Counted from the first letter of the stretch, positions 47,006 to 56,096 are shown. The stretch is DNA of 64,000 nucleotides from Acetobacteraceae bacterium (GCA_027451405.1 DAIDJM010000022.1:1-64000); one strand, 5' to 3'. Notes: a model not told the origin generated them from the letters alone. Numbers and translations are program-made.

Positions 47006-47971
47006 GTGACCACACTCCGCACCGAACGCCTGACCCTGCGCCCTCCCGAACCCGCCGACGCCGAGGCGATATTCCGCCTCGTCAACGACTGGGAGGTGGT
47101 GCGCAACCTCAGCCGCGTTCCCTTCCCTTACGCGCGCGAAACCGCCGATGCCTGGATCGAGGCCGTGCGGCAGGAGCTCGAGACCGGCAAGGCATTCACG
47201 CTGCTGATCACCGGCCAGGAGGACGGACACGAAACCGTCGTCGGCTGCGTCAGCGTGCGCCCGACGGGAAAGATCGCCGAGCTCGGCTACTGGGTCGGGC
47301 GGCGCTTCTGGGGCCATGGGGTAGCGACGGAAGCCGTGAAGCGGATGGCCAGCTGGGCGCTGGCGAACCTGCCGATCGGGTCGCTGCGCGCTCAGGTCGC
47401 CCACGGCAACGTCGCCTCCGCCGCGGTGCTGCGGCGCATCGGTTTCCGCGAGACCGGCACTGGCATGCAGGAATTCCGGGCGCTCGGCGGCCAGCATCCG
47501 GTGCTGATCTTCGAGGCAGATCGCCGCGACATCTATGGCGATGTCGAAGCGGCGCCAGCCGAGGCGGGCGGCAAGCCGCTGCTGCTGGTGGCTGCCTGCG
47601 CGCTGATCGATATCGATGGGCGCGTTCTGCTGGCGCGGCGGCCCGAGGGGAAGAAGCTGGCGGGACTGTGGGAGTTCCCCGGCGGCAAGGTTCAGCCCGG
47701 CGAGACGCCCGAGACGGCCCTGATCCGCGAGCTTGCCGAGGAGCTCGGCATCGATGTCGCCGAAGCCTGCCTCGCACCCTTCGCCTTCGCGAGCCACGGC
47801 TATGACAGTTTTCACCTGCTGATGCCGCTCTATCTCTGCCGCCGTTGGGAAGGGATCGTGCGTCCGCTCGAAGGTCAGACGCTCGCCTGGGTGCGTCCGG
47901 CCAAGCTCACGGAATACGAGATGCCGCCGGCGGACCGCCCGCTGGTGCCGCTGCTGCGGGATTTTCTCTGA
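47006..47971 (+). CDS. GNAT acetyltransferase-Nudix hydrolase fusion
   Basis: A 321-residue fusion. Residues about 5-170 are a RimJ/RimL-type GNAT acetyltransferase (LRTERLTLRPPEPADAEAIF, ELGYWVGRRFWGHGVATEAV). Residues about 188-320 are a MutT-like Nudix domain with an intact Nudix box GGKVQPGETPETALIRELAEELGI-type spacing (G-x5-E-x7-R-E-x2-E-E), expected to clear oxidised or non-standard (d)NTPs. The start is taken as the GTG at 47006; a TTG at 46970 would add 12 residues encoded by the repeat element. No ribosome site is clear. Its last 65 bases overlap the 3' end of sufE on the other strand. Confidence 0.9.
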   Translation: MTTLRTERLTLRPPEPADAEAIFRLVNDWEVVRNLSRVPFPYARETADAWIEAVRQELETGKAFTLLITGQEDGHETVVGCVSVRPTGKIAELGYWVGRRFWGHGVATEAVKRMASWALANLPIGSLRAQVAHGNVASAAVLRRIGFRETGTGMQEFRALGGQHPVLIFEADRRDIYGDVEAAPAEAGGKPLLLVAACALIDIDGRVLLARRPEGKKLAGLWEFPGGKVQPGETPETALIRELAEELGIDVAEACLAPFAFASHGYDSFHLLMPLYLCRRWEGIVRPLEGQTLAWVRPAKLTEYEMPPADRPLVPLLRDFL

Positions 47972-48407
47972 CCGGCGCCGCCGCCACCTTCCGGATCGCC
48001 CGCACCATGCTTTCGATGCCGCTGCCGCGATTGGTCGACAGCGCCCCGATCAGCCCGAGATCGCGCAGAAATCCCGGCGGCGTCGCCAGAATCTCCTCCG
48101 CGCTGCGTCCGGAATAAACCCGCAACAGCAGCGCCACCAGCCCGGACACGATCGGCGCATCGGACGCGCCGGCAAACCGCAGCACCCCGTCCCGCGCCTC
48201 CCACTCCATCCACACCTGGCTCAAACAGCCCGGCACGCGGTGGGCATCGTCGCGCCAAGCGTCGGGGAATTCGGGCAGCTTTTTCCCCATATCGATAATG
48301 AGGCCGTAACGGTCGAACCAATCGTCGAACAGCGCGAGCTCTTCCTCGATCGCGGCGATCGCATCCTGAGAGCTGGGTTCTTCGGGGTTCACGAAGGGGT
48401 CGGGCAT
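47907..48407 (-). CDS. sufE: SufE-type cysteine desulfuration protein
   Basis: A 166-residue sulfur-transfer protein that takes persulfide from a SufS-type cysteine desulfurase for iron-sulfur cluster assembly. The acceptor is Cys61 in HRVPGCLSQVW. LALFDDWFDRYGLIIDMGKKLP and IVSGLVALLLRVYSGRS complete the fold. The C-terminal Ala/Pro-rich tail of about 20 residues is extra and is encoded in the part that overlaps the GNAT-Nudix gene. No sufS or suf operon is nearby. ATG at 48407; the AT-rich copy B begins 23 bases upstream, so the promoter lies in or just beyond it. Confidence 0.93.
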   Translation of the reverse strand: MPDPFVNPEEPSSQDAIAAIEEELALFDDWFDRYGLIIDMGKKLPEFPDAWRDDAHRVPGCLSQVWMEWEARDGVLRFAGASDAPIVSGLVALLLRVYSGRSAEEILATPPGFLRDLGLIGALSTNRGSGIESMVRAIRKVAAAPVRENPAAAAPAGGPPAASRIP

Positions 48408-48429
48408 GGTACCTGCAAAGATAGGAGCA

Positions 48430-48572
48430 TCTTCTTTTTCTGAAGAAAAAGAAGCAAAAAGACTTTTGCCATGATACCGGACCCCGCAGCGCCTCGGCTC
48501 ATACGAAAATCGGCGCGGCGATCGCGGCGGTAAAAGACAAAAGTTTTTTGGTTCTTTTTTTCAAAAAAGAAC
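48430..48572. repeat. AT-rich bipalindromic element, copy B
   Basis: Has the same two ends as copy A in the same orientation: CTTCTTTTTCTGAAGAAAAAG then AAGCAAAAAGACTTTT at the left, AAAAGTTTTTTGGTTC then TTCTTTTTTTCAAAAAAGAA at the right. Only the ends are conserved; the inner sequence (about 48475-48535) is unrelated and GC-rich. The right end supplies the stop codon and last codons of the AGE-family gene. Confidence 0.85.
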
Positions 48573-49685
48573 ATCCTTTCGTTCCGCCAGAACGATCGCA
48601 CTGCTCACATGATAAAGTGAACTCGCCGGCGCCGGTTCCGCCACCGGCGCGCCGCTCTCGGTGAGGCGCTCGTCCCACGTGCCGTCCGCCCGGAGCCGCC
48701 GCCGCAATTGCTGCGCCGCCTCGATTTGCCGCGCCGGATCGGGATCGGCGCGCAGCAACTCGGCCTTCAGCCGCTCGGCCTGCTGCCAGAGCCGGCTGCC
48801 GCCATCGACGATCGTGCCGTCGCTGCCGACCAGGTTGGCCAGCCCGCCGCCGGGTGAGCGTGCGGCGCGGTCGACGAAGACCATGAGTCGCGCCGAGGCC
48901 GCGGCGAGCCGCAGGTCGTCGAGCCCGAGGACCGCCTGTTCGTGCATGAGCCAGACCCATTCGCAAGGATGGCCCGGCTCGACCACGAACCGGCCCTCCT
49001 CGCGAACCGGTATCCAGCCCGGGTGGAAATATTCCGGCAAAGCCCCGGTCTCGGGATCGATCATGCGTTCCAGGCAGAGCGTCATCAGCATGCGCGCGCG
49101 ATCGCGGAACAGCTCGTCGCCGAACGCAGCGGCGGCGGCTTGCAATGCCTCGAGCAGATGCATGTGTGGGTTCTGCCGGCGCGGCAACGTGTCCGGCAGG
49201 CCTTCGCGATAGCCGCCCTCGGGATGGGCGAGTGCCTGATCCATCCAGCCGAGCAGTGCCCGGGCCCTCGCCCGCATCGCCTCGCGCGGCAGGCAGGCGG
49301 TGGCGCTCGCGAAAGCGAGCAGCACGAAAGCCTGGTCGTAGGTGTCGATCGGGGCGGCAAGACGCCGGTGATCGAGCGAGAGGCGCGAGGCATAACCGCC
49401 CTCCGGCAGAGCGGCGTAGCGCTCGATATAGTCGATGCCGAGCGCGACCGCCTCGGCGGCACCGGGAACACCGGCGCGGTGCGCGTCGCTGAAGGCGATC
49501 GTCTGGCGCGCGGCGACGCGCAGCCGGCGATAGGCGGCGCCGCACGCGCCTTCGTGCAGCCATTCATGGAAGCCGCCCGCCTCGTGGTCCGTGCCGAGGC
49601 GGAGCCAGGTGGGCCAGGCTGCCTCGCGGAGCCAGGCACCGAGGGCAGCGATCTCGCCCCGCAGGGTCTCAGAAGCGGAACGCAT
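48561..49685 (-). CDS. AGE-family sugar epimerase/isomerase
   Basis: A 374-residue (alpha/alpha)6-barrel enzyme of the N-acylglucosamine 2-epimerase/mannose isomerase family. Family blocks are GGFHEWLHEG, DTYDQAFVLLAFA, NPHMHLLEAL with an active-site His, and EPGHPCEWVWLM with the catalytic His region. It probably interconverts mannose and a ketose or epimerises a related sugar; exact substrate unknown. The ATG at 49685 (MRSASETLRGEI) lies 17 bases inside the end of the beta-propeller gene; an ATG at 49709 is an alternative. Its final residues KDVLF and stop are encoded by repeat copy B, so the native C-terminus was probably changed by that insertion. Confidence 0.85.
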   Translation of the reverse strand: MRSASETLRGEIAALGAWLREAAWPTWLRLGTDHEAGGFHEWLHEGACGAAYRRLRVAARQTIAFSDAHRAGVPGAAEAVALGIDYIERYAALPEGGYASRLSLDHRRLAAPIDTYDQAFVLLAFASATACLPREAMRARARALLGWMDQALAHPEGGYREGLPDTLPRRQNPHMHLLEALQAAAAAFGDELFRDRARMLMTLCLERMIDPETGALPEYFHPGWIPVREEGRFVVEPGHPCEWVWLMHEQAVLGLDDLRLAAASARLMVFVDRAARSPGGGLANLVGSDGTIVDGGSRLWQQAERLKAELLRADPDPARQIEAAQQLRRRLRADGTWDERLTESGAPVAEPAPASSLYHVSSAIVLAERKDVLF

Positions 49686-51114
49686 AAATCCGTCCGGCCG
49701 CACCGACATAGAGCCGCCCTGCGGCGGCAAGGATGGTGGTCGTATAGTGCAGCCCGCTCATATGTTCGGCCTCGCCGCCCCCGGCGAACACGATCTCCCC
49801 GGTGGCCGCGTCGAACCCGTGCAGACGGTCATCGCCATCGGCGCCGATCACCCACAACACACGCTCGGCGTGCCCGTCCGTGGTGGTGGTGATCGGGCTG
49901 CCCGATCCCCGCAGCGCCGCGCACCAGGCGGTTTCGATCGAGGCAGGCGACGGACGCAAGCGCAGCGTGGTGACGCCCAGCCGGTCGCGCGGGCAATCGC
50001 TGCCACGCCGGGCGATCGCGACGTAGCCGGCAGCGCCCGAGGTCCAGGCGGCAGCGGCGTTGCGCATCTGATCGAGGGATACGGTGCGCACCGCGAGCGC
50101 GCCGCCGATGCCGCCGAGCCGGTCGCGGTCGAGCAGATAGGCCCGGGAGTCCTTGCCGAGCGCCACGAGCAGCCGCCTTCCCGCGACATCGAGCGCCACC
50201 GGGTTGCTGCCGCCGAGATCGAGGTCGGTCGCGTCGAGCGCGCGCCAATTGGCGGCCACGAACCCGTCCGCGGGCCGGGCGAGATGATCGGGGTCCAGCC
50301 GCAGCACGGCCTCGCCGCCCGCCCAGTCGCGAGCGCCGAACGTGTTGCCGGTGCTGACGAAGAGCGCCCCTCCGGCCTGCACCACGCCGCCGACCGACCA
50401 GATCCCGCCGCCCACCCCCGGGGTCTCGAAGGCCCCGGCGATCCGGGGCGCGGCGACATCGATGCCGATCACCCAGCCACGGTAGGGGGTGCAATCGCCC
50501 GAGCGGCCGCCGAACGGCACATAGAGCGTGGTGCCGCGCAGCGCGAGCGCCCCGCGCTGGCCCTGGTGCAGCACATCGAAAGGCCGACCCGCCGCGGCCA
50601 GCCCGGCCGCGATGTCGAGCGGCCACCCCGGCCGCAACTGGCCGTCATCGAGCCCGACCGCGAAGGCAAGGATTGAGGGACCCGCCGCCTGCTCGATCTG
50701 CGCGGCCAGGTAGACCGTGCCACTCGCGGGATCGATCACGGGTCCGCCGGTGACGCCGGTCGGAAAGATGTTGCCGCAGGGCAGCGCGGTCTGCGGCACC
50801 GGCTCGCCCAGGACCCGGTCCCAGACCGGTTCGCCCGAGGCAGGATCGAGCGCGGTGAGATGGTTCTGCTCGGTCGCGACGATCACGAGACCTTTGGGAT
50901 GCGCCGCCGACTGCCAGAAGAGTGGCTGAGCGAGAACATTGCCGTCGACGATGCCGTGGAAATCGGGGTCGCGGCGAAGGCGTGCCGCGTGAGCGCGGTC
51001 CAGGCCCGGCATCACGTAGGCGGCGGTGCGGCCGGGATCGGCATGGAAATCGGCGACGATGGGGCTGGCGGCACCGACCAGGAGGGAGGCCGCGACAATC
51101 GCAAGGCGAAACAT
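49669..51114 (-). CDS. Exported PQQ-like beta-propeller protein
   Basis: A 481-residue protein with a signal peptide (about 1-21) and repeated propeller blades such as GLVIVATEQNHLTALDPASG and RVLWVIGADGDDRLHGFDAATG. These are PQQ-type WD-like repeats. The catalytic Asp and Cys-Cys of quinoprotein alcohol dehydrogenases are not evident, so I call it a non-catalytic or unassigned propeller in the periplasm. Conserved LDPASGEPVWDR and IDPASGTVYLAAQ appear in the first half. It overlaps the AGE-family gene by 17 bases, so the two are translated together. An ordinary ATG start at 51114 follows a modest purine run. Confidence 0.85.
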   Translation of the reverse strand: MFRLAIVAASLLVGAASPIVADFHADPGRTAAYVMPGLDRAHAARLRRDPDFHGIVDGNVLAQPLFWQSAAHPKGLVIVATEQNHLTALDPASGEPVWDRVLGEPVPQTALPCGNIFPTGVTGGPVIDPASGTVYLAAQIEQAAGPSILAFAVGLDDGQLRPGWPLDIAAGLAAAGRPFDVLHQGQRGALALRGTTLYVPFGGRSGDCTPYRGWVIGIDVAAPRIAGAFETPGVGGGIWSVGGVVQAGGALFVSTGNTFGARDWAGGEAVLRLDPDHLARPADGFVAANWRALDATDLDLGGSNPVALDVAGRRLLVALGKDSRAYLLDRDRLGGIGGALAVRTVSLDQMRNAAAAWTSGAAGYVAIARRGSDCPRDRLGVTTLRLRPSPASIETAWCAALRGSGSPITTTTDGHAERVLWVIGADGDDRLHGFDAATGEIVFAGGGEAEHMSGLHYTTTILAAAGRLYVGAAGRIYAFRF

Positions 51115-51269
51115 GACGTCCCTTCTTTAGAACGACCTCAACCTGACCGGAATCCGTCGGCCGACAACGTTGCTCGCTGAAACAAGGAGCTGGCGGGGAC
51201 AAGGGATGGAAAGCCCTGAGGTCCCGGGCCTGTCGGCCTCGGCTCGTCCCAAGCGGAGCCGGGGGGGGC

Positions 51270-53366
51270 TCAACCCAATCGCGCTCCGCTCGAACCGCTT
51301 TCCCTGGGCGGGACATCGGCCCCTGCCGTGGCGCGGCGGGCCAGCCCGGTCCGCGGCAAGGTCGCCGCAAGCAGTCCGACCTGCCGCACCAGCCGGTCGA
51401 GCGGGTCGGTGCCGCTCGGGCGTGGCGCCGGCGGCGGCAGCTCGCCGCCGGCCAGGGCCTCGAGCGCATGCACGACCCAGTGCGCCGTCTCACGCGGCAC
51501 GGTGGAAGGCGGCTCGATCTGGAGAGCCGCGAGACGGCCGCCGATGCGGCGGAGCGCGCCATCCGCGACCAGCACGGCCTGGAATCGGTTGCGCTGGCCG
51601 CGCCGCGGCTCCTGCATGGCGCGCGCCAGCGAGGCTTCCAAATTGTTCGAAGCAAGACCGGCCGCGCGCCGCTCCTTCTCTGACGGAGCGCTGGCGGTCT
51701 CCATCAGCACGGCCTCGGCATAGATCGCGTGCGCGGCGATGGCGGCGCGCAGATCCCGAGGCACGCCATCCGGATCCCAGGCCGGCCAGAGCAGCCGGTT
51801 GGCGGCGACGGCGATGAGGCCGCCCAAGATCGTGTAGCCGGCGCGCAATTCCGCCGCATGCAACTGGCTCGTGCCGGGCCGCAGGCTTTCCACGAGCAGA
51901 ATGACGGTCGGCGTGTAGACGGCCACATAGACGGCGTAGCTCACCTGCCGCACCGCCAGCGCGAGAGCACCGAGCACGGGCAGCAGGCCGGCCACGTGCA
52001 GCGAGGACTGGGCGAATGTGGATAGCGCGGCCGCCAGCGCGCCGCCGAGCAGCGTGCCGCCGATCCGCTCCAGCGTGCGCTGCCAGGTCAGCGCGTAGAA
52101 AGGCTGCAGCACCAGAACGAGCGTGATGGTCAGCCAGTGCGCGTAGGGACCGTGCCAGATCAGCGTTGCGATCAGGCAAACCCCGACCACGAGCGTGCTG
52201 CGCACCGCATGCCGAAAGGTGGCGCTCTGCCAGGAGAGATTGGCAAGCAGCGGTCCCGTCAGACGGGCGCGCCAGCCCAGGCCGGCGTCGCCCTGGGGAC
52301 CGCTGCCGGGCAGGAATTGAGCCGGCTCGACATAGCGCATCGCCAGTCGCAGCCGCTCCGCGAGCGCGTGCGCGAGGCCCTCCAGGGACGGGTCGCCCGC
52401 AACCCCCGCCTCCATCGCCGCCAGCGCCCGGACGGTGCGAGGCTCGCGATCCAGCGCCTCGCGCTCCGTGGCGCGCGACAGCACCCCAAACAGGCCGCGC
52501 GACCGCCGCAGCAGAGGCAGAGCGCGCGCCCGGGTATCGGGACCGGCCTGCTCGAGCGCGTCGGAAATCGCGATCAGCACGGCGAAGACCTGGTCGGCCG
52601 CCTCGAGCCGCAGCAGGTTTTGCGCGGCTGGGCCACTGCCCGGCCCGCTCCGGTCGATCGTGTCCGTGAGAATCTCGCGGGCCCGTTCGATCGCTGCGCG
52701 AACCGAACCGCGGCTCGCGCGCGCCTGGGCTTCCCAGGCGCGCAGTTGGACGTCCGGCAAAGCCGCCAACGCCAGCAAGCGCCGGACAAACCGCGCCTGT
52801 TCCGCCCAGACATCGGCCACAGCCCGCCGCGCGGGTCCGAAAGGATGGATGCGCCAGATCACCACGGTGAGCAGGAGCGCCCAGAATGAGCCCGCGGCGA
52901 AGGAGATCGCCGCGTCGCCGGCCTCCCGCCAGCCGAGCGCCCGGTCGGTGCCGAACAGCATGACGACCGCGAGCAGGTTGCCGAGCGCCTGGGTCGGCTG
53001 CCCCCAGACACGAAGGAAACTGGCCGTGGCGAGCGTTGGGAGGGCGACTGCCGTCGTCGCGGCGATCCCGGCGCCACGCAGGAGACCGAACCCGCCGAGC
53101 AGCAACGCGCCCACGAGACCGAAACCGAGCAGGATCGGCAAACGGCGCCGGATCGGTCCCGCTGGGTCGCAGACGCAGGTGAGCAGCGCACCTAGGGCGG
53201 CGAGCGCGAGCCCGGGCCTATCAAACCACCCGGCAGCGACGATCGGCAAAGCTGCCGCGAGACCGGCGCGGATGCCCTCGACGATGCTGATCGCGCGCAG
53301 ATCGAGACCGATCGGCAACCGGGTCGGATCGGCGCCGGGCGCGCGCGCGGAGCCGAGCGGAAACAT
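51270..53366 (-). CDS. FUSC-family membrane exporter (aromatic acid efflux type)
   Basis: A 698-residue inner-membrane protein with two bundles of about six helices (roughly 25-175 and 375-520) separated and followed by soluble helical parts, the layout of the FUSC/AaeB/YccS family. LSWQSATFRHAVRSTLVV and YALTWQRTLERIGGTLLGG are the typical second FUSC module. Members export aromatic carboxylates or act with a HlyD-type partner, but no partner gene is adjacent. Start ATG 53366 chosen because MFPLGSARAPG begins the protein well; an in-frame TTG at 53402 is possible and no ribosome site is strong. Confidence 0.85.
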   Translation of the reverse strand: MFPLGSARAPGADPTRLPIGLDLRAISIVEGIRAGLAAALPIVAAGWFDRPGLALAALGALLTCVCDPAGPIRRRLPILLGFGLVGALLLGGFGLLRGAGIAATTAVALPTLATASFLRVWGQPTQALGNLLAVVMLFGTDRALGWREAGDAAISFAAGSFWALLLTVVIWRIHPFGPARRAVADVWAEQARFVRRLLALAALPDVQLRAWEAQARASRGSVRAAIERAREILTDTIDRSGPGSGPAAQNLLRLEAADQVFAVLIAISDALEQAGPDTRARALPLLRRSRGLFGVLSRATEREALDREPRTVRALAAMEAGVAGDPSLEGLAHALAERLRLAMRYVEPAQFLPGSGPQGDAGLGWRARLTGPLLANLSWQSATFRHAVRSTLVVGVCLIATLIWHGPYAHWLTITLVLVLQPFYALTWQRTLERIGGTLLGGALAAALSTFAQSSLHVAGLLPVLGALALAVRQVSYAVYVAVYTPTVILLVESLRPGTSQLHAAELRAGYTILGGLIAVAANRLLWPAWDPDGVPRDLRAAIAAHAIYAEAVLMETASAPSEKERRAAGLASNNLEASLARAMQEPRRGQRNRFQAVLVADGALRRIGGRLAALQIEPPSTVPRETAHWVVHALEALAGGELPPPAPRPSGTDPLDRLVRQVGLLAATLPRTGLARRATAGADVPPRESGSSGARLG

Positions 53367-53470
53367 ATGCCGGCAGAAACAGAAGAACGCACAAACGCGC
53401 AAGTCCGCGTGAGCCCGGCAATCCGGCCGGTGACTGAGACATTAGGCCGCGACACTCTGGGGACGGATTC

Positions 53471-53623
53471 ATGGGAAATCATCACATCCTGGCTGAGCTG
53501 GCTTTTGCCACGTTGTTTCTGGTTATTGTTTTCGGTCTTTGGAGCTATCTGTCGGTGAAACGGAATCAGCAGACGGGCGGAAAGACCTCCGGTATCGGTG
53601 GCCCGAACGACCCGCTCGCGTAA
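53471..53623 (+). CDS. 50-residue single-pass membrane peptide
   Basis: A short frame too small for usual gene cut-offs. MGNHHILAELAFATLF starts a 50-residue peptide with one transmembrane helix (about residues 7-27), then a basic stretch SVKRNQQTGGK and a polar tail ending GGPNDPLA. GGGGA lies about 7 bases upstream of the ATG at 53471. Its codon use keeps GC-rich third positions only partly, and the helix is rich in Phe and Leu. It lies between the divergent FUSC gene and the ABC operon stop, with its own strand to itself. No family recognised. A small regulatory or assembly peptide is possible. Confidence 0.6.
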   Translation: MGNHHILAELAFATLFLVIVFGLWSYLSVKRNQQTGGKTSGIGGPNDPLA

Positions 53624-53652
53624 CCGATGCGTGCGCATCGGCGGCATGGGGC

Positions 53653-55311
53653 TTACTGGGTGCCGCCGATGTGTATTTCGTGATCGCAAAGAAAGCCGAT
53701 CACCCCGGAATCGTGGGAGACGAGGAGGATCGCGAGCCCGTCGCGATCCCGCAGCTCCACCAGCAGATTGAGGATCGCGGCCTGCACCGATAAGTCGAGC
53801 GCCGTGGTCGGTTCGTCGCAGAGCAGCACGCGGGGCCCGGAGGCCAGTGCATGGGCGATCGCGACGCGCTGGCGCTGGCCGCCCGACAGCGAGCGCGGGT
53901 GCCGATCGAGCAGCGCCGGATCGAGGCGAACCTGGTCCAGGATCGGTCTGAGGCGCCGCGCGGCTTCCGCCCGGGATAGGCCCGCGAGCCGTCGCAGCGG
54001 CCGCAGCAGAATGGCGCGCACCGTCAACGCCCGGTTCAGCGCCTCGTCGGGATTCTGAAAGACCGGCTGGATGGCGGCCAGCTCGGCGCGCCGGCGCTGG
54101 CGCCAATCGGGCGCGAGCGGACTGCCGGCCAGGTTCAGCGTGCCCGCCGCCGGCGGGAGCAGCCCGAGCAGCGATCGCAGCAGGCTGCTTTTTCCCGATC
54201 CGGAACGGCCGGACACCCCCAGCGTCTCGCCGGCGCGAAGCCGGAGCGAGAGCGGACCCGCGATGACGCGACCCTGTCGCCGCACCGACAGTTTCTCGGC
54301 CGAAAGCACGACGTCCTCCCGCGGCGCTGACGCGGGCAGCCCGCCGGGCGGATCGGGCCAGGCCTGGTCCGGGTGGTTGCAGAGCACGACATGATCCAGG
54401 CGGGTTGCGGCCGGGAGCGCGCCGGCGCGGCAGTCGCGCTTGGCGAAAGGGCAACGCGGGGTGAAGCGGCAGCCGGGCGGCGGCTCGGCGGGATCGGGCA
54501 GGCCGCCTTCGATGGTGGGCAGCGGCCCGCGCCGGCGCGCCGAGCCGCGCGGCGCGCAGCGCGCGAGCGCGGAAGTGTAAGGATGTCTGGGCCGCGCGAG
54601 CAGGGCGGAGGCTGGCCCCTCCTCGACCAGCGTGCCGGCATAGAGCACGCCGATACGGTCGCAGCTCCGGCCGACCGCAGCGAGATCGTGGCTGATCAGC
54701 AACAAAGCGGTGCCCCGTTCGGACCGTAACCCGGCAACGAGGTCGAGCATGGAAGCGGTCGCGTCCGGGTCCAATCCGGTGGTCGGCTCGTCGAGCACGA
54801 GCAGCGCGGGACGTTTGGCGAAAGCCATGGCCAGCCCGACGCGCTGCGCCTGGCCGCCCGAGATCTCGTGCGGATAGGCACGCAACAATCGTTCGGGTTC
54901 GGCAATGCGCAGCCGCGCGAGAAGCGCGAGGCTCTCCCGCCGCCCCTCCTGCGCGGTCTGGCCGAGCAGCCGGAAACTCTCGGCCAGCTGCCGGCCGATG
55001 CGCAGGGCCGGGTTCAAGGCGCGCACCGGGTCCTGAAAGACGAAGGCGATCTGCCGTGCGCGCAGGCGGCGCAGTGCGGCGCGATCGAGCGGATCGAGCC
55101 TCTGCCCCGCCACCGAAATCCGCCCCGCGATCTCGGCCTGCGGCGGCAGGCCACGCAGCACCGCCAGCGCGAGCGTCGTCTTGCCGCAACCGGACTCGCC
55201 CACCAGGCCGGTGGCCCCCCCGGCCGCGACCGAGAGGGACACGTCGTGCAATATGCTGCGGCGGCCGAAACGAACCGAAAGACCGGCGATCTCGAGCGCC
55301 GGACCGCTCAC
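53653..55311 (-). CDS. Peptide ABC importer: fused dual ATPase (DppD-DppF type)
   Basis: A 552-residue fusion of two ABC ATPases. First half: Walker A GESGCGKTTL, signature ISGGQAQR, Walker B LLVLDEPTTGLD, then the oligopeptide-type Cys segment CRFTPRCPFAKRDC. Second half: Walker A SGRSGSGKSSLL, signature LSGGQRQR, Walker B VLLCDEPTTALD, without a Cys tail. Both sites look active. It powers import through the two permeases just upstream. The start is the GTG at 55311, sharing GTGA with the DppC-type stop; open frame upstream to 55452 is another gene's shadow. Fusing the pair is common in alphaproteobacterial peptide and nickel importers. Confidence 0.92.
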   Translation of the reverse strand: MSGPALEIAGLSVRFGRRSILHDVSLSVAAGGATGLVGESGCGKTTLALAVLRGLPPQAEIAGRISVAGQRLDPLDRAALRRLRARQIAFVFQDPVRALNPALRIGRQLAESFRLLGQTAQEGRRESLALLARLRIAEPERLLRAYPHEISGGQAQRVGLAMAFAKRPALLVLDEPTTGLDPDATASMLDLVAGLRSERGTALLLISHDLAAVGRSCDRIGVLYAGTLVEEGPASALLARPRHPYTSALARCAPRGSARRRGPLPTIEGGLPDPAEPPPGCRFTPRCPFAKRDCRAGALPAATRLDHVVLCNHPDQAWPDPPGGLPASAPREDVVLSAEKLSVRRQGRVIAGPLSLRLRAGETLGVSGRSGSGKSSLLRSLLGLLPPAAGTLNLAGSPLAPDWRQRRRAELAAIQPVFQNPDEALNRALTVRAILLRPLRRLAGLSRAEAARRLRPILDQVRLDPALLDRHPRSLSGGQRQRVAIAHALASGPRVLLCDEPTTALDLSVQAAILNLLVELRDRDGLAILLVSHDSGVIGFLCDHEIHIGGTQ

Positions 55312-56096
55312 GGCCGACCCTGCGCGCGCCAGCGCTCGGCCGCCAGATGCACGCCGATCACGAGCGATGCGGTCGCAAGCGCCGGAAAGGTGGCGGGCCA
55401 CCAGGCACCACCCGCCATGAGACCGTAGGTCTCGCTGATGGTCAGCCCCCAATCCGGCGAGGGGGGCGACAGGCCGAAACCGAGAAAGCCGAGCGACGCC
55501 GCCGTGAAGACCGCATAGCCGAGGCGCACGGTCGCCTCCACGAGAATGGCCGGGGCGATGTTGGGCAGAATCTCGCGGGCTAGGATGTAGAGCGAGCCCT
55601 CGCCGCGCAATTGCGCCAGCGTCACATAATCCAGCCGCCGTTCGGCGAGCACGGCGGCGCGCACCGTGCGCGCAATCAGCGGCGCGAAGGCGAGTCCGAT
55701 CACCGCCACCAGCGCCGGTTGCGACGGTCCGAGCGCGGTCAGCGCGAACAGGGCCAGGACGATGAGCGGCAGCGCGAGCAGCGCATCGATCAGCCGTCCG
55801 ATCGCGGCATCCGCCATGCCGCCGCGATAGCCGGCGATCGTCCCGGCGCTGCCCCCGAGCAACAGGGCGATCAGCGTCGCGGCCGGCGCGGTCTCGAAAA
55901 TCGGGCGGGCCCCCGCCAGAGTGCGTGCGAGCACGTCACGGCCGAGCTGATCGGTTCCGCACCAATGCGCGAGGGAGGGGGGGGCCAGCACGCGGTGCAG
56001 ATCGAGCCGCGTCCAGGGGAGAAAAGCCGGGGCCAGCAGGGCGGCCGCGAGCCAGAACAGCACGAGGCCAAGCCCGGGACCGGGGCGCCACCGCAT
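55308..56096 (-). CDS. Peptide ABC importer permease (DppC type)
   Basis: A 262-residue inner-membrane permease with about six helices. WCGTDQLGRDVLARTLAGAR and the EAA loop region LRGEGSLYILAREILPNIAP are DppC/OppC marks; the helices around 75-120 and 190-240 are clear. The ATG at 56096 shares one base with the DppB stop (TGATG). A longer open frame to 57017 exists, but only the part from 56096 has permease sequence. It pairs with the DppB-type permease to form the channel. Confidence 0.91.
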   Translation of the reverse strand: MRWRPGPGLGLVLFWLAAALLAPAFLPWTRLDLHRVLAPPSLAHWCGTDQLGRDVLARTLAGARPIFETAPAATLIALLLGGSAGTIAGYRGGMADAAIGRLIDALLALPLIVLALFALTALGPSQPALVAVIGLAFAPLIARTVRAAVLAERRLDYVTLAQLRGEGSLYILAREILPNIAPAILVEATVRLGYAVFTAASLGFLGFGLSPPSPDWGLTISETYGLMAGGAWWPATFPALATASLVIGVHLAAERWRAQGRP

